From NCBI GenBank assembly GCA_003660905.1, contig QMVB01000011.1, positions 1 through 19,630 of the forward strand: a stretch of 19,630 bases of DNA, written 5' to 3'. Below the pieces are notes generated by a model. It was not told the DNA's origin. It saw only the letters and a program-made list of their open reading frames with translations, and searched no databases. The translations under genes were made by a program, and so were the position numbers. Within the stretch, counting starts at the first letter, position 1, and every line of letters begins with the position of its first letter. Positions 7,571-14,217 of the stretch are shown in pieces. Source of the stretch: Candidatus Nanohalarchaeota archaeon. GTDB lineage: Archaea; EX4484-52.

Positions 7571-8415
7571 ATTTTTTCATATATCTGGATTGCTGTGCTG
7601 TTCTCATTAAACATTTCAATATTTTTAAAACCATATTTTTCAGCGGTTTTTATCATTTCTACAGGATTTGTTTTTTTAGAATAACCAATTAATATATCAT
7701 CCATCCATACTTCTATTTGCGATTCTTTTTCATTAACTTTCCATATAAGCGTTTTGTCTTTAGATGTATTTATTGCTTTTTTAATAAAGCTATTAAGCAT
7801 TGCATTATCCTGGTATTGTCTTACTTTTTTTTCAAAAAAGTTATCTGTTTGGAAACCCATTAATAATATGTCTGTTTTATTAGTATATTTATTCAAAATA
7901 CCAAATATTTTCTCGTATTTGAAATTGCCTATGGTATTTCCAAAAATAATATGTGCTTTTCTGCCTTTTAAAATATCAAAATCCGTTTTTTGAAGTTCCT
8001 GAAACAGACCCTTTATCCCAACAAAATCAATATTGTATTTTTTGTCTTCATAGCAGATATTGTTGAGAGATTGGATGAAGCCAGTTATGAAATCTTCCTG
8101 AATGTCGATACCAATCACATCTATCTTCTTATTTTTTTTAATAAGTAATTTCAATAATTCTATCTCAGAATAACCGAAACCCAATCCATAAAAAATTAAA
8201 TTAGGCGGTAGTTTTGCAATTGAAACAGCATGTTTATTCAACAAAGTTATTTCTGTTAATGTGTGAGAAATATATGAGGAAAAAATACACGTATAGTTTA
8301 AATTTGATTGGGCATACCATTGCTCGCTTTCAATATACTTAGTTTTAATATTTTCTTTTAATTTTTCAGATAAACGGGAAGCATCTATTTTTCTTATGAT
8401 TTTTTTATTCAGCAT
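7567..8415 (-). CDS. EgtD-like SAM-dependent methyltransferase (histidine-specific methyltransferase family)
   Basis: The 282-aa protein is a class I SAM methyltransferase. Motif I is LIFYGLGFGYSE (73-84) and the acidic motif is IDVIGIDI (98-105). The characteristic IIFGNTIGNF (156-165) matches the FLGSTIGNF signature of EgtD and related histidine N-methyltransferases (Methyltransf_33 type), followed by LLMGFQTDN and YQDNAMLNSFIKKA, which match the EgtD xAYxDxxGVTxxFN region in position. EgtD trimethylates histidine for ergothioneine, but no EgtB-like gene is nearby and the usual residues are only partly kept, so the substrate is unknown. The gene is much richer in AT, Lys, Ile and Asn than its neighbours. 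It overlaps the end of the purP paralogue by 4 nt. Confidence 0.72.
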   Translation of the reverse strand: MLNKKIIRKIDASRLSEKLKENIKTKYIESEQWYAQSNLNYTCIFSSYISHTLTEITLLNKHAVSIAKLPPNLIFYGLGFGYSEIELLKLLIKKNKKIDVIGIDIQEDFITGFIQSLNNICYEDKKYNIDFVGIKGLFQELQKTDFDILKGRKAHIIFGNTIGNFKYEKIFGILNKYTNKTDILLMGFQTDNFFEKKVRQYQDNAMLNSFIKKAINTSKDKTLIWKVNEKESQIEVWMDDILIGYSKKTNPVEMIKTAEKYGFKNIEMFNENSTAIQIYEKI

Positions 8416-8438
8416 AATTAGTTTCTAAGTAGAAAAAA

Positions 8439-8448
8439 GCTTAAAAAG
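8439..8448 (-). promoter_or_regulatory. TATA box for the methyltransferase gene
   Basis: The minus strand reads CTTTTTAAGC in this stretch, centred about 28 nt before the ATG at 8415, again at leaderless spacing. It lies in the 61-base gap after the TrmB-like gene, so the methyltransferase can be transcribed on its own. Confidence 0.45.
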
Positions 8449-8476
8449 GTTTTTTGTAATTTTTGATGCAAATCCA

Positions 8477-9310
8477 TCATAATTCTAAATTTTTTATGTC
8501 TTCTGCCTTTATATCCCACAGCATTTCATAATACCATCGGGTTTGTTCAATAAATTCTTTATTGTAAGATACAAAAACCTGATCCTGTTTTCCTTCTCGC
8601 CCTTCTGGAGGAAATAAAAAGATCATAGTTTTCTTCTCAGTAATGCATCTTCGAACTGTTGTACAATATTTTTCATCAATATGTCTTACTTTAAATCCTG
8701 CCTCAATCATTTTTTTTGCAAAGTTATGGTTTTTTTCCTCAAATGGGTTCATGATTCTTATTTCAACTCCTTCTTTTATTTTTAGTTTCCCGATGGTTAA
8801 AAACCGCACCTCTTCTTTCGGTACGGAAAAACCACTTTTATCGCTTAAATCATAAATAAATTCTTTGGCTTCAATCCAAGAGTTATAATTTATATTTCTT
8901 ACTTTCTTGCTTCCGACAATATCATAGCCCAATTTATAAAATACAGGAGATTCAACATAACTAGCCAATTTTTCTTCAATTGATTTTCCTGTTTCATTTA
9001 AATCTTCTTTTTTATTTTCTCTCAGCATTGAAAACATCATTTTTGGGTCGCAAACAATAAATTCTTTTGTTTTTTCTTCACTAATGGATCTTATGAATCC
9101 TTTTTCAGTTAAATCAGCCAGTATCTTGTATATGCGCTCTTTTTGAATAGCAAGTTCATCATTGATTAATTCATTGATTGTCTTTACTCCATACTTGGAA
9201 AGGTAGCATATAACAAAGAATTCCTGCTCTGTTAATTCATATAATACCTTTAGAGCCTCTCTTTCGTTGTCATTTAATCCAATTTCTTTCATAATGAAAT
9301 GCTTATACAT
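8477..9310 (-). CDS. TrmB-family transcriptional regulator
   Basis: The 277-aa protein has an N-terminal winged helix-turn-helix of TrmB type (about residues 27-75: ALKVLYELTEQEFFVICYL, TINELINDELAIQKERIYKI, LADLTEKGFIR), a linker, and a C-terminal domain (about 110-277) that resembles the TrmB regulatory region, with a phospholipase-D-like fold expected from the family. Such proteins sense sugars or other small ligands; no ligand can be read here. An inner ATG at 9292 (MKEIGLND) has a TATA (9311-9320) about 24 nt upstream, while the ATG at 9310 adds six residues, so the start is uncertain. It is the upstream partner of the EgtD-like gene on the same strand and may regulate it. Confidence 0.75.
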   Translation of the reverse strand: MYKHFIMKEIGLNDNEREALKVLYELTEQEFFVICYLSKYGVKTINELINDELAIQKERIYKILADLTEKGFIRSISEEKTKEFIVCDPKMMFSMLRENKKEDLNETGKSIEEKLASYVESPVFYKLGYDIVGSKKVRNINYNSWIEAKEFIYDLSDKSGFSVPKEEVRFLTIGKLKIKEGVEIRIMNPFEEKNHNFAKKMIEAGFKVRHIDEKYCTTVRRCITEKKTMIFLFPPEGREGKQDQVFVSYNKEFIEQTRWYYEMLWDIKAEDIKNLEL

Positions 9311-9338
9311 ACTATAATCATTTATTTTTAAAAAATAA
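9311..9338 (-). promoter_or_regulatory. promoter region of the TrmB-like gene
   Basis: Two TATA-like elements lie here. TGATTATAGT (minus strand, 9311-9320) is spaced for a leaderless start at 9292. TTATTTTTTAAAAATAAA (9321-9338) is spaced for 9310. Which is used decides the protein's start. Confidence 0.4.
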
Positions 9339-9450
9339 CATATTTTTTGAAAATTAATTTAATATAAAAAAATTAATTTCATATTAATCAAAAACAAGTA
9401 TTTTATCATACAATAATATTTTTAATATGATATTAGAAAAAAAGCAAAAC

Positions 9451-9458
9451 TTTATATA
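9451..9458 (+). promoter_or_regulatory. consensus archaeal TATA box before the 41-codon gene
   Basis: TTTATATA is a perfect match to the archaeal box A, preceded by a purine/A-rich stretch (GCAAAAC) suitable as a BRE. It predicts a transcription start near 9481. A second AT box, AAATATATATAAAAA (9463-9477), follows and could give a start near 9497. Both precede the G-rich ribosome binding site at 9504-9509. Confidence 0.55.
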
Positions 9459-9515
9459 CTTCAAATATATATAAAAATAGAAGATAAGGGATGCAACAAT
9501 CTCGGGGGGATGAAT

Positions 9516-9641
9516 ATGGATACAGATACTTTGCTTAAAATGAAGCATGAAATGTTTGAAAGAGGCAACATAAAGGAAATATACCGGATAAATAAGATGA
9601 TAACTTTACGAGCCAAGCAACAAAAATTAACAAGAAAATAA
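9516..9641 (+). CDS. 41-aa basic small protein
   Basis: A short reading frame of 41 codons (MDTDTLLKMKHEMFERG...) ends in a Lys/Arg/Gln-rich tail (AKQQKLTRK). Support comes from context rather than homology: a consensus TATA box about 60 nt upstream and the run GGGGGG (9504-9509) six bases before the chosen ATG, an unusual G-run in an AT-rich region that can act as a Shine-Dalgarno. An in-frame ATG at 9510 is only zero bases after the G-run, so 9516 is preferred. The peptide is basic, predicted mostly helical and has no membrane segment. Function unknown. Confidence 0.5.
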   Translation: MDTDTLLKMKHEMFERGNIKEIYRINKMITLRAKQQKLTRK

Positions 9642-9967
9642 TTTTGCATTGATAGATAGACTATTTTACAGAAACTAATTTTGCAAATTGATGTTTATGT
9701 TGGATTAATTGGTTAGTTTATGAATTATATAACGGACTCTAGAAGAGATAAAAATTATTGAGGATTTTGGTGGAAAATAAATATCGCCTAAAGTCTTCTC
9801 GTTTCTGAACTCCCTTTTTCTAAAGAAAAATGCAATCTGTGTGAAGAACATTAGAGTCCTATTTTTCGAGAGCAATCCAAAAATTGAATACAATCCTTAC
9901 TACTCCAACATTTCCTGCACAGCAGACTTATAAACTTTTTCAAGCATTAAATAAAGAGATGATAAAT
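9642..9967 (+). other. AT-rich gap with a possible decayed reading frame
   Basis: This 326-base stretch has no intact gene. On the plus strand one frame from 9733 to 9933 reads like protein (RTLEEIKIIEDFGGK, stop, then a 50-codon segment containing KKNAICVKNIRVLFFESNPK) with an in-frame TAA at 9778. No family was recognised, so it may be a small decayed gene or chance. Two imperfect copies of TAATTTTGCA(AA)TTGAT occur at 9639-9653 and 9676-9692. Confidence 0.3.
9928..9936 (+). promoter_or_regulatory. candidate TATA box for the trp operon leader
   Basis: TTATAAACT, about 26 nt before the AGAGATGAT stretch at 9955-9963, would start a transcript near 9957. That transcript would cover the 34-aa ORF, the winged-helix gene and trpDCBA. 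No better TATA is seen closer to 10113. Confidence 0.35.
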
Positions 9968-10072
9968 ATGGAAAAATGCAAAATAGACTGCAAGAATAAT
10001 AAAAAATGTCAACAAAGAGAACATTCGGATGCTCTTAATTCCAATTCTGTAAATTGTCTCTGGCTCAGTTAA
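9968..10072 (+). CDS. possible 34-aa Cys/Lys-rich peptide
   Basis: The short frame starts MEKCKIDCKNNKKC and ends VNCLWLS, with four cysteines in 34 residues. AGAGATGAT (9955-9963), similar to the archaeal Shine-Dalgarno GGAGGTGAT, lies five bases before the ATG, and a TATA-like element lies upstream. An in-frame ATG at 9959 would add MIN. The cysteine spacing (CxxxC then C) could bind a metal, but one short frame in AT-rich DNA may be chance. It precedes the winged-helix gene by 40 bases and would be the first cistron of the trp transcript. Confidence 0.3.
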   Translation: MEKCKIDCKNNKKCQQREHSDALNSNSVNCLWLS

Positions 10073-10112
10073 ATTTCTAAGAAATAGTATTTGCGCTTTA
10101 GCAATAGAATGC

Positions 10113-10361
10113 TTGACAAAAAAGCAAAATGAGATTTTAAGATACTTGTCATTGGCTGAAAATAAATGCAAGACAATGACGAGAATAGTAAAAGAACTTG
10201 CCCAAATTCTCGAGTGTTCTGAATCTGCTTTATGGAATAATGTCAATTCTCTCAAAAGAAGCAAGTTGATTGAAAATAATAGAGAGAAACCCGTAAAACT
10301 TACTTATGTCGGCATTTTAATCATTAATCCTAATTTTAGAGGCGATTTAGATGGAAAATAA
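10113..10361 (+). CDS. small winged-helix DNA-binding protein at the head of the trp operon
   Basis: The 82-aa protein is a compact winged helix: KKQNEILRYLSLAENKCKTMTRIVKELAQILECSESALWNNVNSLKRSKLIENN, followed by a wing KPVKLTYVGILII. The helix SESALWNNVNSLKRSKLI is the likely recognition helix. The start used is TTG; there is no in-frame ATG before residue 22, and an out-of-frame ATG sits four bases upstream, so either TTG initiation or a frameshift is possible. It overlaps trpD by 11 nt, so the two are almost certainly co-translated. Methanothermobacter uses a small HTH protein, TrpY, for trp control; this could be an analogous local regulator, though homology to TrpY cannot be claimed. 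Confidence 0.65.
   Translation: MTKKQNEILRYLSLAENKCKTMTRIVKELAQILECSESALWNNVNSLKRSKLIENNREKPVKLTYVGILIINPNFRGDLDGK
10339..10346 (+). promoter_or_regulatory. ribosome binding site of trpD
   Basis: GAGGCGAT resembles the archaeal Shine-Dalgarno GGAGGTGAT and sits four bases before the trpD ATG at 10351, inside the end of the winged-helix gene. It decides for 10351 over the inner ATG seven codons later. Confidence 0.55.
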
Positions 10362-11415
10362 AAACAATATGGATTTTAATCCTAAAGAAATAATAAGAAA
10401 ATTGTCAGCAAAAGAAAATATAGATGAAAAAGACGCCTATGATTTTATTTTGAGTGTTAGAGGCGATAAAGTAAGCGATGTGCAGATGGGCGCTTTTTCT
10501 GTCTCTTTATTTATGAAGGGACCTACGGCAGAAGAAATAGCAGGAATAGTAAAAGCCATGCGAAAGTGTTGCGACTATATGCATCCAAATACAGAAGGGA
10601 TTTTAACAGATTGCTGCGGAACAGGAGGAGGAAAAACCACGTTTAACATATCTACCTGCTCGGCAATTGTCGCGGCGGCTGTAGGAATTCCTATGGCAAA
10701 ACACGGCAGTAGGTCCATATCTGCTTTATCTGGCAGTGCAGATGCATTTGAGAAGCTCGGCGTGAACATAAACCTAACTCCAAAACAGGCAGAAAGATTA
10801 ATAGAAGAGACGAATATATCTTTTTTATATGCGCCGCTTTTCCATCCAGTGATGGGGAAAATTTTTGATCCCGAAAGCCAGTTAGGCATAAAAACTGTTT
10901 TTTATACAATAATAGGTCCTCTTATAAATCCGGCAAATGCAAAAGCCCATGTATTGGGAGTCTATAAAGCAAGTGCAGTAAATTTAGTTTCAGATGTAGT
11001 ACTAAAATTGCCTTACGAGCACGTACTTGTAGTGTACGGAATGGACGGCTTTGATGAGATTTCAATTACAGGAAAAACCAAAGTTGCAGAGATAAAAGAA
11101 GGAAACAGAAAATTTTACGAAATAGCTCCGGAAGATTTTGGTTTGGCAAGGGCATCGCTAAAAGAAATTGAAGGAGGGACCCCGGAGTATAATGCCGAAG
11201 TTATTCGCTCTATTTTATCCGGCAGGGAAAAAGGCGCAAAAAGAGATGTGGTGTTGTTAAATGCCGGAGCAGTAATATATGTAGGAGGCAAGGCAAAGAC
11301 AATATCTGAAGGCATCAATATGGCCAGAGCCGTCATTGAAAGTTCTGCCGCTGCAAAAAAATTAGAGGAATTGGTGACTGTTTCAAATGCTCTTGAAGAG
11401 GGAGGCAAACTATGA
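10351..11415 (+). CDS. trpD: anthranilate phosphoribosyltransferase (TrpD), with altered anthranilate-site residues
   Basis: TrpD joins anthranilate and PRPP to give phosphoribosyl-anthranilate. The 354-aa sequence has the PRPP-binding CGTGG (89-93), FNISTCSAI, AKHGSRSISALSGSADAFEKLG, IIGPLINPANAKAHVLGVY and the Mg-binding FDEIS (D235, E236). Compared with the Sulfolobus enzyme, KHGNR is KHGSR (S120 for the anthranilate-contacting Asn). The VRxxLG segment, whose Arg contacts anthranilate, is PESQLG (E175). The GTGGDG loop is one residue shorter (GTGGGK), losing the Asp. Such variants may define an archaeal TrpD subgroup rather than a loss of function. It overlaps trpC by 4 nt. Confidence 0.88.
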   Translation: MENKNNMDFNPKEIIRKLSAKENIDEKDAYDFILSVRGDKVSDVQMGAFSVSLFMKGPTAEEIAGIVKAMRKCCDYMHPNTEGILTDCCGTGGGKTTFNISTCSAIVAAAVGIPMAKHGSRSISALSGSADAFEKLGVNINLTPKQAERLIEETNISFLYAPLFHPVMGKIFDPESQLGIKTVFYTIIGPLINPANAKAHVLGVYKASAVNLVSDVVLKLPYEHVLVVYGMDGFDEISITGKTKVAEIKEGNRKFYEIAPEDFGLARASLKEIEGGTPEYNAEVIRSILSGREKGAKRDVVLLNAGAVIYVGGKAKTISEGINMARAVIESSAAAKKLEELVTVSNALEEGGKL

Positions 11416-12092
11416 AATTGTCCGAGGCAATAATCGCAGCAAAAAAAGAAGGAAAGGTGCCGATAATTGCAGAAGTCAAAAGAAAAATACCAAAACTTAA
11501 AAATTTTCATTTTGATGGAAGCGCCGGCAAAATGGCTAAAAAATACACTGACGCCGGAGCCATTGCCATTTCTGTTGTCGTGGAGCCGGAATTTTTCGGG
11601 GGCAGAACAGAGGATATTTGCGATATAAAAAAATGCAGTTCTCTTCCGCTTTTGGTCAAGGACTTTACAAGAAGCGAAGAACAGATTGAAAAATTCAAAG
11701 AACATGGGGCAGACTGCGTACTTCTTATTGCCGCCCATCTAAATGGCAAACTAAAATGCTTAATCGAGTATTCGCAAAATATCGGGATGGAAGCGCTTGT
11801 AGAAATAAAATCTTTGGATGAACTGGATTATGTTATGAAACTCAATCATAGATTTATAGAAATAAACAATCGCAATATAGATGCATTTGAAAAAGATGAA
11901 GGCGACGTACAAAGAACAAAGAGCATTGCAAAATTTGCAAAAAATTGCATTGTAATAAGCGCATCATCCATACAAACTACAGAGGATATTAAAATAGCTA
12001 TGCAATATGGCAGTGATGCAGTTCTTGTAGGAACAGCGTTAATGCTATCTGAAAATCCGCAAAAAACTATTAAGAAATTTATGAAATTATGA
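11412..12092 (+). CDS. trpC: indole-3-glycerol phosphate synthase (TrpC), missing one catalytic Glu
   Basis: TrpC closes CdRP to indole-3-glycerol phosphate. The 226-aa (beta/alpha)8 barrel is shorter than usual (about 250) because the N-terminal helix is trimmed to MKLSEAIIAAKKEGK. Visible active-site residues: E21 and K23 in IIAEVKRK, K83 in LLVKDF, E131 in LVEIK and N152 in IEINNRN. The usual AESGI motif is SASSI (183-187), so the conserved Glu (E210 in Sulfolobus IGPS) is Ala184 and the Gly is Ser. SPS after K23 is IPK. The barrel ends with the phosphate-binding AVLVGTALM. It starts with ATG overlapping the trpD stop and ends overlapping trpB (ATGA). Confidence 0.87.
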   Translation: MKLSEAIIAAKKEGKVPIIAEVKRKIPKLKNFHFDGSAGKMAKKYTDAGAIAISVVVEPEFFGGRTEDICDIKKCSSLPLLVKDFTRSEEQIEKFKEHGADCVLLIAAHLNGKLKCLIEYSQNIGMEALVEIKSLDELDYVMKLNHRFIEINNRNIDAFEKDEGDVQRTKSIAKFAKNCIVISASSIQTTEDIKIAMQYGSDAVLVGTALMLSENPQKTIKKFMKL

Positions 12093-13252
12093 AAACAAAA
12101 ACAAAATTTGGAAAATACGGAGGCATGTTCGTCCCCGAGACATTGATGCCTGCTTTAGAAGAATTAGAAGAAAATTATCTAAAATTAAAAGACAATGGCA
12201 AATTCAAGAGCCAGTTAAATGAATTGCTGAAAAATTATGCAGGCAGACCCACTCCTCTTTATTTCGCAAAAAACTTTTCAGAAAAAGTAAATTGCAGAAT
12301 ATATTTGAAACGCGAAGATTTGCTTCATACTGGCGCTCATAAGATAAATAATACATTAGGGCAGGGATTGCTCGCAAAATACATGGGAAAGACGAGATTG
12401 ATAGCAGAGACCGGAGCTGGACAGCACGGTGTTGCAACAGCAGTTGTCGGCGCTTTGCTTGGAATCAGGACATGCATTTACATGGGAGAAAAAGATATAG
12501 AACGCCAGAAAATCAATGTGTTCCGGATGAAACTGTGTGGCGCAGAGGTAATTCCTGTGAATACAGGATCAAAAACACTCAAAGATGCGATAAACGAAGC
12601 ATTACGGGACTGGACAGCAAATATCAAAACAACGCATTATTTGATTGGATCTGTTGTGGGGCCTCATCCATACCCTAAAATTGTAAGAGATTTTCAAAAC
12701 GTTATTGGTTATGAAACAAAACGCCAAATCATGCAGCAGGAAGGAAAACTCCCTAAGGCAATTGTTGCATGCGTCGGCGGCGGCTCAAATGCAATCGGGA
12801 TATTCAATGAGTTCCTCGGAGAAAACACAAGTTTATATGGTGTTGAAGCAGAAGGAAGAGGCATAAAAACAGGAGAGCATGGAGCAACCCTCTGTGCAGG
12901 GAGTCCAGGGATACTGCACGGATGCCTGTCTTATTTATTGCAGAACAAGGACGGCCAGATTAAAGAAGCATATTCTATATCGGCAGGTCTTGACTATCCC
13001 GGCGTAGGACCACAGCATAGTTACCTGAAAGACAAAAGCAAGGTGAATTACGTATCTATAACCGATAAAGAAGCACTGGAAGGTTTTAAGATGCTCTCTG
13101 AAACAGAAGGAATAATTCCTGCTCTTGAGTCGGCCCATGCAGTTTACTATGCTGTCAAATTAGCAAAACAAATGAAAAAAGATGACCTTATCGTCATAAA
13201 TTTGTCCGGCAGGGGAGACAAGGATTTACATTCAGTGGGCAACTATGTTTGA
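12089..13252 (+). CDS. trpB: tryptophan synthase beta chain (TrpB)
   Basis: TrpB condenses indole with serine using PLP. The 387-aa sequence is a textbook TrpB1: start KFGKYGGMFVPETLMPAL, RPTPLY, PLP-lysine K85 in LLHTGAHKINN, catalytic E107 in AETGAGQHG, the phosphate loop GGGSNAIG (230-237), EAEGRGIKTGEH and LDYPGVGPQHS, and C-terminal LSGRGDKDLHSV. Length is normal and all key residues are present. It overlaps trpC by 4 nt (ATGA) and trpA by 8 nt, so synthesis of the alpha and beta subunits is translationally coupled. The EGRGIKTGEHGATL region needed for alpha-subunit communication is kept, in line with a working alpha/beta complex. Confidence 0.97.
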   Translation: MKTKTKFGKYGGMFVPETLMPALEELEENYLKLKDNGKFKSQLNELLKNYAGRPTPLYFAKNFSEKVNCRIYLKREDLLHTGAHKINNTLGQGLLAKYMGKTRLIAETGAGQHGVATAVVGALLGIRTCIYMGEKDIERQKINVFRMKLCGAEVIPVNTGSKTLKDAINEALRDWTANIKTTHYLIGSVVGPHPYPKIVRDFQNVIGYETKRQIMQQEGKLPKAIVACVGGGSNAIGIFNEFLGENTSLYGVEAEGRGIKTGEHGATLCAGSPGILHGCLSYLLQNKDGQIKEAYSISAGLDYPGVGPQHSYLKDKSKVNYVSITDKEALEGFKMLSETEGIIPALESAHAVYYAVKLAKQMKKDDLIVINLSGRGDKDLHSVGNYV

Positions 13253-14009
13253 TTTAAAAAAAGCATTTATCCCATTTGTCGTTGCAGGGGATCCGGAATA
13301 TAATACTTCAAAGCAAATCATAAAAACCCTTGTTGATAGGGGTGCAGATATGCTTGAAATAGGGTTTGCTTTTTCAGACCCAATTGCAGACGGACCTACA
13401 ATCCAGTTCGCTAACAATCGTGCACTTGCCTCCGGGATGAATAGTCGTAAGACATTTGAATTAATAAAAGAAATCCGCGATTATACAGACATTCCAATCA
13501 GCATCCTGATTTATTCTAATTTAATATACCAGCAAGGCATTGAGACGTTTTACAGGCATGCAAAAGAGGCAGGCATAGATGGCGTTTTAGTTGTCGACCT
13601 GCCTTATGAAGAGGCTTTTGAATATATAGAAGCAGCACACAAGCACAATATAAATCCAGTATTTTTGGTTGCACAGACCACAACAAAGGAAAGACTAAAA
13701 GAAATCTTGAAATCAGCAAAAGGATATATTTACGCTGTCTCTGTTTTGGGCGTTACAGGAGCAAGAGACAATGTCGGGGAAGAAACAATAAAGTTGATAA
13801 AAAGAATAAAATCCAAAACAATTCTTCCTGTTGCTGTTGGTTTTGGCATCTCAAATCAAGAGCAGGCAAAACAAATAATTGATTCCGGGGCAGATGGAGT
13901 GATTGTAGGTAGTGCAATAATAAAACTGATTGAAAGCAATCTGAAGAATAAAAATAAGATGATTAATGAAATAAGCAGGTTTGTCAACAAATTACAATAC
14001 CGCAAATAA
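13245..14009 (+). CDS. trpA: tryptophan synthase alpha chain (TrpA)
   Basis: TrpA splits indole-3-glycerol phosphate to indole and glyceraldehyde 3-phosphate and channels indole to TrpB. The 254-aa barrel keeps catalytic E38 and D49 in LEIGFAFSDPIADGPTIQ, the loop LVAQTTTKERLKEI, VSVLGVTGAR (165-174), VGFGISNQEQAKQI and GADGVIVGSAI. Length is slightly below the usual 260-270 because the N-terminal helix is short. The start ATG lies 8 nt inside trpB. It is the last gene of the operon; T-rich stretches follow. Nothing suggests a defect. Confidence 0.96.
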   Translation: MFDLKKAFIPFVVAGDPEYNTSKQIIKTLVDRGADMLEIGFAFSDPIADGPTIQFANNRALASGMNSRKTFELIKEIRDYTDIPISILIYSNLIYQQGIETFYRHAKEAGIDGVLVVDLPYEEAFEYIEAAHKHNINPVFLVAQTTTKERLKEILKSAKGYIYAVSVLGVTGARDNVGEETIKLIKRIKSKTILPVAVGFGISNQEQAKQIIDSGADGVIVGSAIIKLIESNLKNKNKMINEISRFVNKLQYRK

Positions 14010-14102
14010 TTTTATCATCGTAAATAAAGTGTATCTTGTGTCAGGAAATTTAGTTACGGCACAATCCATAAAGCCAGTTGGAGACGCAGAAAATATTCTG
14101 GA

Positions 14103-14165
14103 TTTTTTTCCGAAATTATTTTCCTGCAAAATCCTGTCCATAACTCAAATCCGAAAGATTTTTTT
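14103..14165 (+). terminator. possible U-tract terminator after trpA
   Basis: Two runs of seven T (14103-14109 and 14159-14165) lie 94-156 bases after trpA in an otherwise gene-free 208-base gap before the convergent radB. U-tracts are sufficient for archaeal termination, but no strong hairpin is seen. Confidence 0.3.
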
Positions 14166-14217
14166 CTGTTACACCAAAGCAAATTATTTACTGTGTCAAA
14201 AGCAACGAATATGATCA

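Noticed and set aside
9705..9893. 62-aa minus-strand frame
   Set aside because: It has no promoter or ribosome site and no recognisable motif, and lies opposite the possible decayed plus-strand frame.
9968..10072. Trp attenuation leader peptide
   Set aside because: Only one Trp codon and no alternative hairpins that I could see; archaeal trp control is normally by repressor.
13981..14214. 77-aa plus-strand frame after trpA
   Set aside because: It starts inside trpA, has no recognisable motif or ribosome site, and ends in T-rich, terminator-like sequence.
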